A DNA stretch of 64,000 nucleotides from Megaleporinus macrocephalus (Eukaryota > Chordata > Actinopteri > Characiformes > Anostomidae). The notes beneath the pieces are model-generated. The model worked only from the letters and a program-made list of their open reading frames with translations. It was not told the DNA's origin and searched no databases. A program made the translations under genes and the position numbers. Each line of letters starts with the position of its first letter. Position 1 is the stretch's first letter. Below, piece by piece: positions 60,301-64,000 of this stretch. The stretch is taken from positions 35,620,428 through 35,684,427 of the forward strand of contig CM038709.1 in NCBI GenBank assembly GCA_021613375.1. Reading direction: 5' to 3'.

Positions 60301-61732
60301 CTCATTTATTATAAAAGTTGCACACTCTAGTACTTAGTTCAAGATTACAGCATGCATTCACCACAGCATTGTACAACAACCTTATACAACATTTATTTCA
60401 ATCCAAAGTTGTGATAATTTTGGCCCAAGATCTTGCACTCCATAAAGTCTTCTACAGCACATCCCAAAAACTTTCCATGGTGTTAAAGACAGGACTCTGG
60501 TGGCCAGTTCATGTGCAAAAAGAAAGCATGGTTTTTGCTAGGTCAGTTTTAAGATTATTTAGCTGCTCTTCCCATTAATAGCTCAAATCATCTGTACTTT
60601 AATCTTATTTATAATATACTGTAATAGCAGGGTGCATGGAGCAGGTGCTGCTACTGCTCTATTGCAGTAATGCCTCTGACATAATGTGAAACCCTGGCTT
60701 GTCAAATCATACCAGGCTGTTACAAGTTGTAAGCCAATCATGTTAGACCTTGTAATTTGTAAGCCAATCTTATCAGACCTTAAAAGTCAATCATACCAGA
60801 CCTTGTAAATTATAGGCCAATCATATCAGATCAGGACTTTGGTTTTACTTGCTCTTGTCGGTTGGCAACTGTGAAGGATTTTAGTTAAATAAATATTAGA
60901 CCATATTCAGAATCTGAAATATACAGAGTGAATCTATAATATACAGAGCAAAGATACATATAGTATGGACCTCTTAAATATTATCCAATCAAAGCCTCTT
61001 ATGTATTTGCTTATTTAAATTTTAATGTTGACCAGTCAGTGTAGCTCACTAACTGTCATGCTAGTTTGTCCTGTTGTGAGGGAATGGGTAGACTTTTTCT
61101 CCCTCACTGCCTGGCAAGTAAAAAACAAGTGTGCTGAAGAAGCAGTTGATAGACAGAACAATATTTTTAGCAAAAATAACCCAAACACACATTACTGCTC
61201 TCCAAAGACTATTGAGCGCTATCATTATATTGTCCATTTATGTGATCTGTTCCAACACTACCATGTTTGTTTACCACTGTACTTATCTCAGACAAACTTT
61301 CTCACTCTTGAAAACAGAGAGAAAGGCAAAACCTTTGCTCAAGACGGATAATGACAGAAACAGATCAGACATCATGGAGCAGAAAAACATTATTTATGTA
61401 GAAAAAGAATATTAATATTGTCTTGCTTTTTTCAGGTGGACAGAGAGACAGAGAGAGTGAAGGGTTCAGATGAGACTCATATCTATGTGGAGTGGTGTAG
61501 CGGTGAAGACTACACTGTCACTCACTCGTAACACATGATGTGTGAGAGTGTAATAATCCCTTTCTCTCAGCAGTGGCTGAGCATGAAGTAATTGAATTTC
61601 ATTTGCGGTGGGGAGTAGGGGGGAATTGTGGCAGATTTCCACAGGAGGGCAGACGGTGGGGGATGGATCATGATTATGCACAGACGTGTGTGTGTTTATG
61701 AGAAAGAGAAATTAAAAAAATGGTCTGTGTGA

Positions 61733-62232
61733 GTCTGAGTCAAATCTCAAAGGTACTAGACGAGTCTCCATGTTAAGCTTCCAAGGTGTTCAAGTCAAGT
61801 CTTGAGTCTTAAGGATCTCAGTGAAATCAAAGTCAAGTCTTTGAGATGCGAATCTGAGTCACTGTCTCATGGGTGAGTTTGAATCAAGTCTCTGAGGTGC
61901 GAGTCCGAAACAAGTTTCCAAGGCACAAGTTCAACTCAAGTCTTTGAGGTGCGAGTCCAAGTCAAGTGTCTCTAAGGTGTGAGTCCAAGTCAAGAGTCTC
62001 TGAGGTCCAAGCTGAGTCTCTGAGTTGCAAATCCATGTTGAGTCTTTGAGGTCTGAGCTGAATCCCTGAGGTGCATGTCCAAATTAAGTCACTGAGGTAT
62101 CTCAGATCACTGAGGTAGTCAGAGTCTCTAAGGTGCAAGGCCAAGCCAGGTCTCTGAGATATATGTTTAGTCTTTGAGGTGTATGTCCAAGTCTCTGAGT
62201 CTCTGAGTCCAGATTGAGTCTATGAGGTGTGA
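61733..62232. repeat. Degenerate minisatellite (TCTCTGAGGTGCGAGTCC-like)
   Basis: Variants of tctctgaggtgcgagtcc and aagtcaagt recur roughly every 24-30 bases for 500 bp, for example near 61871, 61941, 61972 and 62055. It ends about 360 bp from the microexon donor on the intron side. Confidence 0.75.
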
Positions 62233-62595
62233 TTGTCACCCACTACCCTATATAAGAAATCTTATATAGTGCAGTGTTGATTCTTTTCAGTGATCGCCGG
62301 TCTCCGCCATGGTGGCATGCTATGACAGTTCACATCTAAAGTCACTGAGCTCTTTAGTATAACCCATTTTACTGCCAGTATATGGAAACCCTATAACTGT
62401 ACATGTAATTTTTTGCACCTGTTAGCAATTTAAGAATATATTTAGTGATCAATAGAAAGAGACAGTATGGGGAAAAGAGAGAGAGAGACAGAAACGGAAA
62501 TGTAAATTAAGGACAAAAAGATCCTGTGTGTGGTGGTGTGCGGGTGAAAGCATATACATTTAATAAACAATACATTTGTGTGTGTGTGTCTTTAC

Positions 62596-62622
62596 CTTCA
62601 TCCCCGGATCCTGAACCAGGCT
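62596..62622 (-). CDS. tmeff2: tmeff2 27-nt microexon: Gly/Ser-Asp linker
   Basis: On the minus strand ctctgtttttcag (strong acceptor) is followed by ag, eight codons PGSGSGDE, one more g, and donor gtaaag. The g joins gg of the next exon to make Gly, giving PGSGSGDEGNEGSAENG. Human TMEFF2 has AGSGSGDGVHEGSGETS at this place, with the same spacing to QKETSTCDIC. The two leading bases complete a codon begun in the preceding exon, outside the window. The exon encodes the flexible stretch between the two follistatin modules. Its tiny size explains why it is not visible as an open frame. Confidence 0.88.
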
Positions 62623-62858
62623 CTGAAAAACAGAGAAGAAGATCATTAGTTACTATTTAAATATAAAATCCTCATCAGTAATTATTAGTTATAAATAAAA
62701 AGCTTGGCAATTAATATAAAAGTGTACAGAGTGGTTGATCTGCTTAAGCAATTGTCCTGTATCACTAGGATGCTGCTAAGCAGTTGCTAAGAAATTGCTA
62801 TGTAGGGGGTAGCTGTTTAGTTCCAGATGGTTTATAGGTGCTGCTGTGGTTGGAAACA

Positions 62859-63238
62859 AATCAGTGCTCAGTAGCAGTAATGCCAACCAAACAGCCCTTA
62901 CTAGCAGTAATGCTAACCAATCAGCACTCAGTAGCAGAAATGGTAACCAGTCAGTACTCTGTAGCAAAAATACTGGCCTATCAACACTAAGTAGCAAGAG
63001 TTCTAACCAATGAGTGTTCAGTAACGGCAACGATGATCAATCAGTGCTCAACAGCAGTAATGATGACCAGTCAGCGCTCAGTAGCAATAATGCTAACCAA
63101 ATCAGTGCTTAGTAGCAGTAATGCCAAACAATCAGCTCTAAGTAACAGCAATGGTAACCAGTTAGCACTCAGTAGCAGTAATCCTAACCCATCATCACTC
63201 AGTAGCAGTGATGGTAACTAATCAGCGGTAGCAGTAAT
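62859..63238. repeat. 30-bp minisatellite, about 12-13 units
   Basis: The unit is close to aatcagcactcagtagcagt followed by aatgctaacc. Most early units are exactly 30 bases. Because 30 is a multiple of three, both strands show ten-residue repeats (STDWLALLLL-like on minus, SALSSSNGNQ-like on plus). These are by-products, not proteins. The array ends where the hAT-like element begins. Confidence 0.93.
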
Positions 63239-64000
63239 TAGGGCTGAAACGATTCCTCGAGGAATTCGAGTAACTCGATTACAAAAAATCATCGACACAA
63301 ATTCTTTGCCTCCAAGATTCGTTTAACTCATACAATTATATGCAGCGCACGGTTTCGCACGGATGACTTTTACTGTTGCACATTGCGCGCTTATGGTGTT
63401 GCCAGGTGACACAAAGAAGACGTGATCTGATGTCGCAGATTGCAAAATAGAGAAAGAGAGAGAGAATAAGGAGAGGCAGAAGGCAGAAACAGAAACGACG
63501 GGCCGGAGAAAACCATACACAGTGTCCAAAATCTGCTGTATAACTGAGGGAGCCGTTACTTAGCGTAAACCTGAAGAAAGACGCGACTAAAGTTAGCTTC
63601 TTATGTAAATTACGCCTTTCCACCTTAAATGTTGCAGTAGTTAGAGGCGCCGGAATGTAACTTCTATACCATTTGAGGTGGAACGGAGAATTCAAATAAG
63701 AAGCTAACTTCAGAAAGCAAGCAACTAAGCTTTCCCAGTAAACTGATAGTGAGTCCAAGAGTTTTACGGTAACCCCTAGTCGAGCACGACATCAGTGTTT
63801 CAGTGTTTCAGCACGTCCAGTCCACAGAGCAACGATAACATTTAGCTTAAATCAGTGAGATGGCGAGTTGAGATGAAAGCTAATAAAGCGTGTATGTGAG
63901 TTACGGTTATACGTAAGGGCTAGTTAAGAACGTAAGTCTGTGTGATAGTGAGTTATGTCCGTAAATGATCTAAGCTTTGCTTAAGAACATAATCACAAAA
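63239..64000. mobile_element. hAT-like element, left end, cut by window edge
   Basis: The end tagggctgaaacgattcctc at 63239 is of the same TAGGGCTG type as the elements at 46.5 and 51.8 kb. It resembles a very common fish hAT end (GGGCTGAAACGATT..CTCGAGTAA, from memory). The 8 bases before it, gcagtaat, would be the target duplication. The other end is not in the window. Inside are an inverted repeat (63592-63632 against 63673-63708) and a 140-residue minus-strand frame (63336-63758) without a recognised domain. Confidence 0.7.

Larger units (their letters stand above)
29089..62595 (-). other. tmeff2: tmeff2 intron (33.5 kb)
   Basis: Phase-1 intron from the microexon donor aag|gtaaag to the acceptor ccaagcag. 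It holds the two complete hAT-type elements, repeat pieces, minisatellites and the hairpin listed separately, plus an exon-like block on the plus strand (30347-30444). Several unique stretches (37960-38600, 44880-45330, 48700-48960, 54240-55060, 56100-56450, 57900-58390) lack repeats and have balanced composition. Parts without an entry are AT-rich sequence in which I see nothing definite. Confidence 0.85.
62623..64000. other. tmeff2: Start of the next upstream tmeff2 intron, no exon seen
   Basis: By family structure the exon before the microexon should carry the first follistatin/Kazal module. No VCGSNG-type Kazal core is found on the minus strand from here to the window end. The stretch consists of AT-rich DNA, a 30-bp minisatellite and the start of a hAT-like element. 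Confidence 0.75.

Noticed and set aside
62776..63030. Ten-residue peptide repeats (STDWLALLLL-like), considered as a repeat protein
   Set aside because: The periodicity comes from a 30-bp minisatellite, a multiple of three. Both strands show it, and there is no start, splice or domain context.
1..64000. CRISPR arrays, prophage, bacterial operons, integrons
   Set aside because: The repeats are eukaryotic micro- and minisatellites and transposons, the genes are intron-split, and no operon-like coding density exists.

Overview
The window is nuclear DNA from a teleost fish. It has vertebrate-style split exons, AT-rich introns tens of kilobases long, many microsatellites, and teleost-type DNA transposons. 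Several dispersed repeat families resemble ones I associate with otophysan fishes (characins, catfishes, knifefishes), but the sequence alone does not fix the species.

One gene is clearly supported: the 3' part of tmeff2 (tomoregulin-2), read on the minus strand. Seven coding exons are visible in gene order from high to low coordinates: 62596-62622 (27-nt microexon, Gly/Ser linker), 28992-29088 and 18357-18505 (second follistatin/Kazal module), 17792-17851 (linker), 16179-16302 (first part of the EGF-like domain), 14089-14247 (rest of the EGF-like domain and the membrane helix) and 8794-8890 (cytoplasmic tail and stop). Phases join without a break through 713 nt, giving 236 complete residues plus one split residue. 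Every segment matches human TMEFF2 in length as I recall that protein. The signal peptide, first follistatin module and promoter must lie upstream, beyond position 64000. One intron appears to use a GC donor, and the usual EGF-domain Arg/His next to the last cysteine is Gln here.

Layout: 1-8459 is intergenic DNA downstream of tmeff2 and is rich in old repeats. 8460-28991 holds six exons and five introns, including a 1.1-kb polypyrimidine tract (14.9-16.0 kb), a degenerate tandem array (19.8-20.7 kb) and a polypurine tract (25.5-26.1 kb). 29089-62595 is one 33.5-kb intron. It contains two complete hAT-type insertions with 8-bp target duplications (46551-47607 and 51780-52438), a perfect 17-bp hairpin (36698-36737), a minisatellite with a 16-bp palindrome (39.3-39.65 kb), several unique stretches that look like conserved regulatory DNA, and an exon-like open block on the opposite strand (30347-30444). 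62623-64000 holds a 30-bp minisatellite cut by a third hAT-like end.

No rRNA, tRNA, CRISPR array or bacterial or viral gene system is seen. Most open frames in the window are chance frames in introns or simple repeats.
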